From assembly GCA_027488815.1 (NCBI GenBank), contig JAIYAX010000026.1, positions 237,561 through 301,560 on the forward strand: a stretch of DNA of 64,000 nucleotides. The letters are read 5' to 3'. Below the pieces are notes generated by a model. The model did no database searches. It was not told where the DNA came from and saw only the letters and a list, made by a program, of their open reading frames with translations. A program made the translations under genes and the position numbers. Source of the DNA: Cytophagaceae bacterium (GTDB taxonomy: Bacteria > Bacteroidota > Bacteroidia > Cytophagales > JAIYAX01). Of this stretch, positions 7,761 through 15,628 are shown piece after piece. The number at the start of each line of letters is the position of its first letter. Position 1 is the stretch's first letter.

Positions 7761-9410
7761 ATGAAGAAGCTAATCAAATTCATGCTTATGCTTGGAGGCA
7801 TATCTCTCAGCTTTTTAAGCTATGCCCAACGCACAGATATCATATATTTTGCCGATAAGGTCGGATCCAGTTTCAGCATCAGCAACCCTCAGGCCTTTTT
7901 AAGTCAGCGATCCATCGACCGAAGAGTAAAACAGAATATACCTATCCGTTTAAGTGATTTACCTGTAAATGCCAGGTATGTCGACAGCTTAAAAAACCGT
8001 GGAGCCATCGTTTGGTACACTTCCAAATGGTTTAATGCTGCGATCATCCGCAATGCTACCGATTCGATGATCCTCAGCTATCAATCCCTGCCATTTGTGA
8101 TTTCTACCGAACGGGTAAGGAGGCCAGTACGCAAGGTGAACCTTCCTGTTGAAATGCCCATCAGCGCATCTCCCTCCCAGCAGAGGACAGGCCAAACTTT
8201 AAACTATGGAGCTTCCTTCAATCAAAATGCCATGTTGGGAACTGACATCATGCATTCAATGGGCTTCAGAGGACAAAATATGCTTATTGGTGTTTTTGAT
8301 TCAGGCTTTCCCGGAGTAGATAATGCACTGCCATTTGACAGCATCAATTTGAGAAATGGAATACAAGCCACGTACGATTTTGTGAACAATGTCCCATCGG
8401 TTTACAGTGGCAATAACCATGGCACGCTTGTGCTAAGTACAATCGGAGGCTTGGTTTCAGGGTCTCTGATAGGCACAGCCCCTTCTGCCAGATTTGTTCT
8501 TTGCCGCACTGAAGATGTGGCAAGTGAATATCGGGTAGAAGAGGCCAATTGGCTGGTAGCTGCTGAATTCGCTGACAGTATTGGGGTTGACCTGATCAAT
8601 ACTTCTCTGGGGTACTATACTTTTGACAATCCTGCGCAGGATTACACCTATGCAGACATGAACGGCAACACCACCATCATCAGCCGTGCCGCAGATATGG
8701 CTGCCTCAGTAGGTATTTTGCCTGTTGCCAGTGCCGGGAACGAAGGGGCAAGTACCTGGAGGTACATCACGGCTCCTGCAGATGGTGATTCTGTATTGGC
8801 AGTTGGGGCCTTGCAGCCAGATAGTATCCTTGCAGGCTTTAGTTCCAGAGGACCAAGCTCGGACAACCAGATTAAACCCAATTTAGTGGCACAAGGAGCT
8901 CCGGCAGTAGTAGCCTTTCAAAACGGTTTTGTAGGTCAGGCTTTTGGCACTTCTTTCAGCGGCCCGATCCTTTGCGGTCTGGCAGCAGGCTTCTGGCAGG
9001 CAAACCCCACATTTACCAATATGCAAGTACTTCAGATGTTGCAAATGTCAGGCACCCGTGCCACCAGTCCGGACACCCTTATCGGTTACGGTATTCCCAA
9101 CTTCAGCAGAGCAATGATTATCGCAGGAAACCCTTTGATGAAAAGAAGCAATGATTTTACGGTAGAGCTGTTGGGCAATCCTGTGAGTTCAGATCGCATC
9201 AGGTTTCAGTTGGAAGGGATGCAGGACGGTGAGGCTTATATCGCCTGCATTTTTGATGCCTTGGGGAGAGTGGTGGTCAAGCAATCCTTTTCAGCTACTC
9301 CTGTGGTAGTTGATTGGTCTTTGGCGCAGCAAAACCTACCAAAAGGGGCCTATGTGCTCATGATTGAAAACAACAGGGTAAGAGCAACCCGAAAATTTAT
9401 TCTTGAATAA
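7761..9410 (+). CDS. Secreted S8 (subtilisin-like) serine peptidase with T9SS C-terminal sorting domain
   Basis: 549 residues from ATG at 7761, chosen because it begins a clean signal peptide ending SYAQ; the longer frame upstream lies inside the lipoprotein gene. The catalytic triad is Asp180 (GVFDSG), His220 (NNHGT) and Ser398 (GTSFSGP), with oxyanion Asn327 in SAGNEG. Residues about 30-140 are a propeptide-like region. The last ~75 residues have the T9SS type A sorting pattern: a beta-rich domain with VELLGNPVSSD, GRVV, LPKGAYVL and a final RKFILE. It is predicted to be exported through T9SS to the surface or medium. Confidence 0.92.
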   Translation: MKKLIKFMLMLGGISLSFLSYAQRTDIIYFADKVGSSFSISNPQAFLSQRSIDRRVKQNIPIRLSDLPVNARYVDSLKNRGAIVWYTSKWFNAAIIRNATDSMILSYQSLPFVISTERVRRPVRKVNLPVEMPISASPSQQRTGQTLNYGASFNQNAMLGTDIMHSMGFRGQNMLIGVFDSGFPGVDNALPFDSINLRNGIQATYDFVNNVPSVYSGNNHGTLVLSTIGGLVSGSLIGTAPSARFVLCRTEDVASEYRVEEANWLVAAEFADSIGVDLINTSLGYYTFDNPAQDYTYADMNGNTTIISRAADMAASVGILPVASAGNEGASTWRYITAPADGDSVLAVGALQPDSILAGFSSRGPSSDNQIKPNLVAQGAPAVVAFQNGFVGQAFGTSFSGPILCGLAAGFWQANPTFTNMQVLQMLQMSGTRATSPDTLIGYGIPNFSRAMIIAGNPLMKRSNDFTVELLGNPVSSDRIRFQLEGMQDGEAYIACIFDALGRVVVKQSFSATPVVVDWSLAQQNLPKGAYVLMIENNRVRATRKFILE

Positions 9411-9415
9411 ACAGG

Positions 9416-10078
9416 ATGGCTATAATTGCACCTTCCTTACTTGCTGCGGACTTCGGTCACCTGACAAGAGAGGTTGAAATGATTAACCGCAGCCAAGCCG
9501 GTTGGCTCCACATCGATGTAATGGATGGAGTGTTCGTGCCCAATATTTCATTTGGTTTCCCGGTACTTAAGAGCGTACAGCCACTGGTACAAAAGCCGCT
9601 TGATGTGCACCTGATGATCATCAACCCACAGAACTATGTACAGGCGTTTGCTGATGCAGGTGCTGAATACCTTAGTGTTCATATCGAGGCCACAGCACAT
9701 TTGCACCGATTGGTTCATCAGATCAAAGAATGTGGCATGAAAGCCGGCGTAGCCATTAACCCACATACCCCTGTGGCTTCGCTTGAAGATATTGCTCATG
9801 ACATTGATCTCGTTTGCATGATGTCCGTTAATCCCGGCTTTGGAGGTCAGAAATTTATACCTCACACCTATACGAAGCTGGAGCAATTAAAAGCTTTGCG
9901 AAACCGATCCGGAGCCTCTTTTTTGATTGAGATCGATGGTGGTGTCAATGCCGAGAACGCCCCCAAACTTATTGCTTTGGGAGCAGATGTACTTGTCGCC
10001 GGACAATTTGTGTTCAGCTCGGCTGATCCTGTTAAAACCATTTCAGACTTACATGAATTGTCCGCTGCTGTCAATTAA
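9416..10078 (+). CDS. rpe: Ribulose-phosphate 3-epimerase
   Basis: A 220-residue TIM-barrel enzyme of the pentose phosphate pathway that interconverts ribulose-5-P and xylulose-5-P. It begins IAPSLLAADFGHL; the metal and catalytic residues are in HIDVMDGVFVPNISFG and DVHLMI, with VNPGFGGQKFIP and the C-terminal EIDGGVNAENA phosphate site. Length is normal. It starts 5 bp after the subtilase stop and overlaps the TonB receptor gene by 26 bp. Confidence 0.96.
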   Translation: MAIIAPSLLAADFGHLTREVEMINRSQAGWLHIDVMDGVFVPNISFGFPVLKSVQPLVQKPLDVHLMIINPQNYVQAFADAGAEYLSVHIEATAHLHRLVHQIKECGMKAGVAINPHTPVASLEDIAHDIDLVCMMSVNPGFGGQKFIPHTYTKLEQLKALRNRSGASFLIEIDGGVNAENAPKLIALGADVLVAGQFVFSSADPVKTISDLHELSAAVN

Positions 10079-12470
10079 ATACACAGCAGTTTTATCATTC
10101 CTTTTACTGTTTGCCTGCAACCTTTTACTTGCTCAAACAAGCATCAAAGGTCGGCTAACGGATGAAGAAGGGAATGCTATTGAACTTGTTGCCGTCGCAG
10201 ACATGGCCACCGGCAAAGGCGGAGTCTCTGATGCCAAGGGATTTTTTAACCTAAAAACCGAAGCAAAAGACAGTCTCACCATTCGCCTTAGAATTCTTGG
10301 ATTTGAGCCTTTGGACCTTCCCATCCGTCTGAATGGAACCCCACTAATGGACATTGGAACCATTACCATGAAGAAATCTGCTCAAATGCTCAGAGAGGTC
10401 AACATCAATTCAGGGGAAATCAACCAGCGAAATCAGGTTTCAACCTACAGCATTCAGTCACAGTCTGTGAAGCTTTTACCCAGCACATTTGGAGATTTCA
10501 CCAAAATACTGGCCACGCTGCCCGGGGTGAGCGCAAGCAATGAGTTGAGCAACCAATACGCTGTCAGGGGTGGTAATTTTGATGAAAACCTGGTTTATGT
10601 GAACGATATGTTGGTATACCGGCCTCAGTTGGTGAGGGCAGGTCAGCAGGAGGGGCTTAGCTTCATCAACCCTGATCTTGTGGAGGGTATTTCCTTTTCA
10701 GCGGGAGGATGGCAGGCAAGGTATGGAGATAAGCTTTCCAGCGTACTCGATATCAGGTACAAACGACCTACCAGTTTCAAGGCAAGTCTTACGGTCGGTT
10801 TGCTTGGTGGTGCTAGCCACGTGGAGGGCAAAGAAGGCAGGTTTACTTATCTCATGGGTTTCAGACACAAGCGCTCTCAATATCTGCTCAATACCTTGGA
10901 AACCGAAGGGGAGTACCTACCCCAGTTTTCTGATTTTCAGGCACTTTTGGCTTACGATTTCAGTTCGCAGAAGGCCAGGAAGGAAGGAAAAGAAACCCGA
11001 CTGGAATTCCTGAGCTCCTATGCCCGTAACCGTTATCTGGTTTTACCTCAAAGCAGGGAAAGTACTTTTGGCACGGTCAATCAGACGTTCAGGCTTTTTA
11101 TAGGCTATTTAGGCAGGGAGGAGATGAACTACGACACTTACCAGAACGGTTTGAAACTAAGCCATCGCTTTTCTAAAAAGCTTAAAACCGACTGGATGGC
11201 GTCATATATGAGAGCGACTGAGCGAGAGTATTTTGATGTGGAAGGAGGGTACCGTTTATGCGATGTAAACTCCAATTTTGGCACACCCGGGTTTAATGAG
11301 TGCATATCGACGATTGGAGTTGGATCCATTTACAACCATGCCCGCAACAAGTTTGATGCGGAAATTGTAGGCCTGGCAAACCGCACCTATTGGGATATCA
11401 GCCCTAAACACCAGATTGAAGCAGGCTATTATGTGCAGCAGGAAGTGGTCAATGACCGCTTCAAAGAGTATTCATTTCTCGATTCCTCAGATTTTGTACG
11501 CTTTATCGATCGGGTAAGGGAAGACAATGACTTACAAAGCCAGCGCTACGATACGTATGTGCAACATCATGTGGTGTTAACCGACCGTCTTGATCTGAAC
11601 TATGGATTGCGAATTGGATACTGGAGTTTAAACAGGCAGTGGCTTTGGAGTCCTCGGCTTCAACTGGCCTATAAACCGGAATGGAGAAAAGACTTCCTGT
11701 TTAAGTTTTCCGCAGGGGTTTATCGTCAGCCTCCCTTTTTCCGGGAGATGCGTGACCGTTCCGGGCAAATCAACAAAAACCTAAAGGCTCAGTCATCTGC
11801 TCATTTTATTCTGGCCTCTGATTACAATTTCAAATTATGGGGACGATCCTTCAAATTCCTGGCAGAGGGATACTTCAAATACCTGTGGGATGTGGTACCC
11901 TTTGATCAGGAAAATATCCGCTTGAGGTATTTTGCAGCCAATATGGCTAGAGCCTATGCGGTGGGCAGTGATTTCAGAGTGAGCGGTGATTTTATCAAAG
12001 GAGCTGAATCATGGTTCAGTATGGGTATCCTCAGTACCAAGGAAGACATTGAAGGTGACAGCATTGGCTTCGTCAGACGACCCACAGATCAGCGCTTAAA
12101 CCTGGGCATCTTTTTCCAGGATTACATTCCGGGGCAGCCTACCCTGCGGGTATACCTGAATTTAGTCTACTCCACCGGATTACCTTTTGGCCCACCCAAC
12201 GCCACCCGTTTCAGGAATTTCTTTACGGCACCCGCCTATCGGAGGGTTGATATTGGCTTTTCCAAACTGCTCTCATTTGGGGAAGGTTCCTGGCTGGGCA
12301 GGCAATTTGAAACGGTATGGATTGGGATTGAAGTCCTTAACCTGATCGGAGCTGAAAATGTGATCTCTTACCTTTGGATACGAGACTTCGAAAACCGGCA
12401 ATTTGCTGTCCCCAACACGCTTTCCCAGCGATTTTTCAACCTTCGAATCATCGCCAGAGTAGGTAAGTAA
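10053..12470 (+). CDS. TonB-dependent outer-membrane receptor with carboxypeptidase-regulatory-like domain
   Basis: 805 residues. ATG at 10053 is chosen because it gives a signal peptide (FLLLFACNLLLAQ); the open frame reaches back into rpe. Residues ~25-110 are a CarboxypepD_reg-like domain (TSIKGRLTDEEGNAIE). The plug domain follows, with LATLPGVSA, YAVRGGNFDENLVYVND and ISFSAGGWQARYGD, then a 22-strand-type barrel to the C-terminus, which ends in an aromatic-rich strand. No SusD partner is adjacent, so this is not a SusCD pair. The ligand cannot be told. Overlap with rpe suggests co-transcription. Confidence 0.92.
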   Translation: MNCPLLSIKYTAVLSFLLLFACNLLLAQTSIKGRLTDEEGNAIELVAVADMATGKGGVSDAKGFFNLKTEAKDSLTIRLRILGFEPLDLPIRLNGTPLMDIGTITMKKSAQMLREVNINSGEINQRNQVSTYSIQSQSVKLLPSTFGDFTKILATLPGVSASNELSNQYAVRGGNFDENLVYVNDMLVYRPQLVRAGQQEGLSFINPDLVEGISFSAGGWQARYGDKLSSVLDIRYKRPTSFKASLTVGLLGGASHVEGKEGRFTYLMGFRHKRSQYLLNTLETEGEYLPQFSDFQALLAYDFSSQKARKEGKETRLEFLSSYARNRYLVLPQSRESTFGTVNQTFRLFIGYLGREEMNYDTYQNGLKLSHRFSKKLKTDWMASYMRATEREYFDVEGGYRLCDVNSNFGTPGFNECISTIGVGSIYNHARNKFDAEIVGLANRTYWDISPKHQIEAGYYVQQEVVNDRFKEYSFLDSSDFVRFIDRVREDNDLQSQRYDTYVQHHVVLTDRLDLNYGLRIGYWSLNRQWLWSPRLQLAYKPEWRKDFLFKFSAGVYRQPPFFREMRDRSGQINKNLKAQSSAHFILASDYNFKLWGRSFKFLAEGYFKYLWDVVPFDQENIRLRYFAANMARAYAVGSDFRVSGDFIKGAESWFSMGILSTKEDIEGDSIGFVRRPTDQRLNLGIFFQDYIPGQPTLRVYLNLVYSTGLPFGPPNATRFRNFFTAPAYRRVDIGFSKLLSFGEGSWLGRQFETVWIGIEVLNLIGAENVISYLWIRDFENRQFAVPNTLSQRFFNLRIIARVGK

Positions 12471-12474
12471 ACGA

Positions 12475-13383
12475 TTGGAAACCCCGATTAAAGTTCATTT
12501 CTGGCTGCTTTCGGTAGCGGTTATTTATGCTGCCAATTACATCATAGCAAAGTCGCTCATGCCCACCCACTTTAGTCCGGAAGGACTTATCGCTGTCAGG
12601 GTGGCTATGTCAACCCTTTTGTTCTGGCTGGTAAGTCTGTTTTATGGAAGAACGGAGCCCTTGCCCACCCTTCGGCAGCATATCCTGTTGATGCGTTGTG
12701 CTGTCACGGGGGTGATGATCAACCAACTCTTCTTTTTCAAGGGACTTGCGCTTACCTCAACCTCGCATGCTTCATTGATCATGACGGCTACTCCTATTCT
12801 GGTATTGATCTTATCCGCTTTTCTCCTTCGCCAAAGGCCAGGCTCACAGCAGTGGGTAGGAATTATCCTTGGATTTATAGGAGCAGCATGGCTGGTTTTT
12901 CAGGGCAGTTCCGGCAAAACCGCAGGCCAATCCAGTGTCTTGGGTGATGTTTACATCCTGATCAATGCTATCAGCTATGGATTGTACCTGGTTTGGGTCA
13001 AACCACTGATGTTAGAGCTAGCACCTATGAACATCACCAAATGGATCTTTTTATATGCATCTCCCTTTTTGATTTTTTGGGGCTGGAACGATGTCAATGA
13101 TGTCAACTGGGGAGGAATAGGCCTGCTTGACTGGATGGCATTGGCCTATGTCATACTGTTTACCACGGGCCTTGCTTATGGATTAAATGCCTTGGCCATC
13201 CAAAAGGCAAGTCCTGAACTGGTGGGGAGCTATATTTATCTTCAACCCTTGCTGGCAATTGTGATTTGCATTTCTTTGGGTCTAGACCAACTCAGCATTT
13301 CTTCATTTACTGCAGGTCTCTTCATACTTCTTGGGGTTTGGTTGGTGAGCACCAGAAAGAAGCTTTTTAGGTTAACTCATTGA
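12475..13383 (+). CDS. EamA/DMT-family permease
   Basis: 302 residues with about ten hydrophobic helices in two EamA repeats (N-terminal repeat ending near GAAWLVFQG, C-terminal repeat from GDVYILINAISYGLYLVW). These are drug/metabolite transporters of the inner membrane; the substrate is unknown. The start is TTG at 12475, 4 bp after the receptor stop codon, so translation is probably coupled. A basic tail (STRKKLFRLTH) closes the protein and marks the cytoplasmic side. Confidence 0.9.
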   Translation: METPIKVHFWLLSVAVIYAANYIIAKSLMPTHFSPEGLIAVRVAMSTLLFWLVSLFYGRTEPLPTLRQHILLMRCAVTGVMINQLFFFKGLALTSTSHASLIMTATPILVLILSAFLLRQRPGSQQWVGIILGFIGAAWLVFQGSSGKTAGQSSVLGDVYILINAISYGLYLVWVKPLMLELAPMNITKWIFLYASPFLIFWGWNDVNDVNWGGIGLLDWMALAYVILFTTGLAYGLNALAIQKASPELVGSYIYLQPLLAIVICISLGLDQLSISSFTAGLFILLGVWLVSTRKKLFRLTH

Positions 13384-13462
13384 ATATGATCATTTTGAAG
13401 CCATTTCAGAGATCCTTTTCTTTCCATTTCCATTTCATAAATCATCTTTATTTTTACGAGAT

Positions 13463-13483
13463 TGCCGATCGGCATAACTTTTG
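13463..13483 (+). promoter_or_regulatory. Palindrome and promoter-like box before the lpoB-like operon
   Basis: A perfect 12-bp palindrome TGCCGATCGGCA (13463-13474) lies directly before TAACTTTTG (13475-13483), one base off the TAnnTTTG box. The ATG is at 13510. The palindrome would fall between the -33 and -7 elements, a good place for an operator. Confidence 0.4.
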
Positions 13484-13509
13484 AAATCAACTAGTCAAAA
13501 TCAAAACAC

Positions 13510-14097
13510 ATGAGACCAACAATTCAGTTGACCCTTTTAAGCCTTGCATTGGTTTTATTGAATGCTTGCGCTAACCGAACAGTTACCAGAATAAGTCCTG
13601 ATCAGCAAACCGACCTCAGCGGTAGGTGGAATGATACTGACTCCAGACTGGTAGCCAATGAAATGATCAAGCAGTGCCTTTCACATACCTGGCTAAGTGA
13701 ATTTAACCAAAAGAATGGCCGTAAACCCGTGGTGATTGTTGGGTTGGTAACCAATAAAACAGCAGAACAGATCGAGCCGGAAGTTTTTATCAAAGATTTG
13801 GAGCGTGAATACATCAACTCTGCAACGGTAAGGGTAGTCACCAATAGTGTTTTCAGAGAGAAATTGAGGCAAGAGCGGGCAGATCAGCAAGAATTTGCTT
13901 CTCCTGAAACAGCCAAGAAGTGGGGAAGAGAACTGGGAGCAGATTTCATGATGTTTGGCACCATGAATTCCATCAACGATGAATTCAAAGCCAAAAAAAC
14001 CATCTTCTATCAAATCAACCTGGAACTGACCAATCTGGAGACCAATGAACTGGTGTGGATAGGAGAGAAGGAGATTAAGAAGTTCATTCAAAACTAA
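13510..14097 (+). CDS. LpoB-like lipoprotein (penicillin-binding protein activator family)
   Basis: 195 residues with a lipoprotein signal and lipobox LNAC. It follows the LpoB pattern: SGRWNDTDSRLVANEMI early on, then PVVIVGLVTNKTAEQI, LEREYINSATVRVV, and WGRELGADFMMFGTMNSI. In Enterobacteria LpoB is an outer-membrane lipoprotein that activates PBP1b; the partner in this phylum is not established. It is 33 bp upstream of a second lipoprotein of the COG3014 type, a pairing I recall from other bacteria. No penicillin-binding protein gene is in the window. Confidence 0.82.
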   Translation: MRPTIQLTLLSLALVLLNACANRTVTRISPDQQTDLSGRWNDTDSRLVANEMIKQCLSHTWLSEFNQKNGRKPVVIVGLVTNKTAEQIEPEVFIKDLEREYINSATVRVVTNSVFREKLRQERADQQEFASPETAKKWGRELGADFMMFGTMNSINDEFKAKKTIFYQINLELTNLETNELVWIGEKEIKKFIQN

Positions 14098-14130
14098 ACG
14101 ATACTTTCCTTGCCTAAATCGAGGCATAGA

Positions 14131-15591
14131 ATGCGTCTCAAGATCACTTTATTTCTTGCAGGCACTCTTTCATTGGGTGCCTGCATGACGTATTACCAGC
14201 GTAATGCTGCATTTCAAATGGCTTTCCAGCAAGGTGATCTCCCCAGAGCTGAAAAGGAACTGCTCTCTGATAAAAAAGGGGAAAAACGTAAGACCAGGCT
14301 GCTCTATTATCTTGACAGAGGCGTTGTTCATTCCCTAATGGGCAATTATGAGTTGAGCAACACCTTTTTCGAAAAGGCATGGCTGCTTACAGAAGACTAT
14401 CAGAAAAACATTGGTGAAGAGGCTCTGGCACTTTTCAGTAATCCAAATGCAACCGAATACCAGGCAGAAGATCATGAAGCTTTGCTGATTAATTTCTACA
14501 AGGCTTTAAACTATTTGAAACTAAATGATCTCGAAAAAGCTCTAGTGGAAGTAAGGCGCATGAACATACGACTCAACCGACTGGAAGATAAATACAAAGG
14601 AAAGGCCAAGTACCGTGATGAACCTTTTATAGAAAACATGATGGGATTGGTTTACGATGCTTCAGGTGAGACCAACAACGCATTTATCGCCTACCGAAAT
14701 GCCTACGAAGGCTACAAGAAAACCTCCAAAGTAGGTGTGCCGATGCAGCTTAAGAAAGATCTGCTACGTACAGCTTCATCCATGGGCTTTGTACAGGAAC
14801 AGCAAAGACTAGAGCAGGAGATGAATATGAAAGCTGAAAAAAGAGCTAATTCTGGCTCCCGACAGTTGGTTATGCTATGGATGAATGGCCTGAGCCCTGT
14901 TAAGTCTGAATGGTCGCTTAATTTTACTGTCCAAAAAGGGCAATCCGGAAGTCTGACTTTTGTCAACGATCAGTTTGGCTACTCATTTCCTGCGGTCATG
15001 AATAACTACAACCCTGACCAAAGAGCAAAACTAACTGATCTTGAGGTCGTGAGGGTGGCTTTCCCCAAATACGTGGAAAGAGTTCCCTTTTTCAGTTCAG
15101 CTACAGTAGATGTAAATGGCAAGAGCTATTCCCTTGAACAAGCTATGAATGTGAATGCCGTAGCCTTTCAATGCCTTGAGCAACGTATGGTTCTTGAGGT
15201 TGGAAAGGCCATTACCCGCCTTGCATTAAAACAAGCCTTGCAGTATGCGGTGAAAGAAGGAACTACTGCGGCAGCCAAAGGAGACAGCAAGAACCCTCAA
15301 AATCAACAAAAAGCGGAAAACATCGGTGACCTAGCAGGCTTCGCCATAGGAGTGATGAATGCGGTTACCGAAAAAGCTGATACACGAGCATGGATGACAT
15401 TACCTCACAGCATCTCCTACACCAGAGTTCCATTGGAGAGGGGAGAGCAAACCCTGATGTTGAAAGCCTTTCCTCAAAATGGAGGCAACCCCTCACAAAT
15501 TGAGCTTCGATTTACCGGAAAAGATGGCGTAACATTGTTTCACAGTTATCATCACCTTCAATCCAGCAATTCATACCCGATGTATCGCTGA
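14131..15591 (+). CDS. COG3014-like lipoprotein with TPR-like repeats
   Basis: 486 residues from ATG at 14131 (a TTG frame opens at 14110). The lipoprotein signal ends in LGAC. Residues ~25-220 are helical TPR-like repeats (YLDRGVVHSLMGNYELSNTF; NMMGLVYDASGETNNAFIAY), and the C-terminal half is beta-rich with a Gly/Ala/Gln patch near AAAKGDSKNPQN. It follows the lpoB-like gene and resembles the COG3014 family. Probably an outer-membrane-anchored envelope protein; its molecular role is unknown. Confidence 0.75.
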   Translation: MRLKITLFLAGTLSLGACMTYYQRNAAFQMAFQQGDLPRAEKELLSDKKGEKRKTRLLYYLDRGVVHSLMGNYELSNTFFEKAWLLTEDYQKNIGEEALALFSNPNATEYQAEDHEALLINFYKALNYLKLNDLEKALVEVRRMNIRLNRLEDKYKGKAKYRDEPFIENMMGLVYDASGETNNAFIAYRNAYEGYKKTSKVGVPMQLKKDLLRTASSMGFVQEQQRLEQEMNMKAEKRANSGSRQLVMLWMNGLSPVKSEWSLNFTVQKGQSGSLTFVNDQFGYSFPAVMNNYNPDQRAKLTDLEVVRVAFPKYVERVPFFSSATVDVNGKSYSLEQAMNVNAVAFQCLEQRMVLEVGKAITRLALKQALQYAVKEGTTAAAKGDSKNPQNQQKAENIGDLAGFAIGVMNAVTEKADTRAWMTLPHSISYTRVPLERGEQTLMLKAFPQNGGNPSQIELRFTGKDGVTLFHSYHHLQSSNSYPMYR

Positions 15592-15628
15592 TCAGGAATT
15601 AATCCGTTTTGCCCTGCCAACCTATCTC

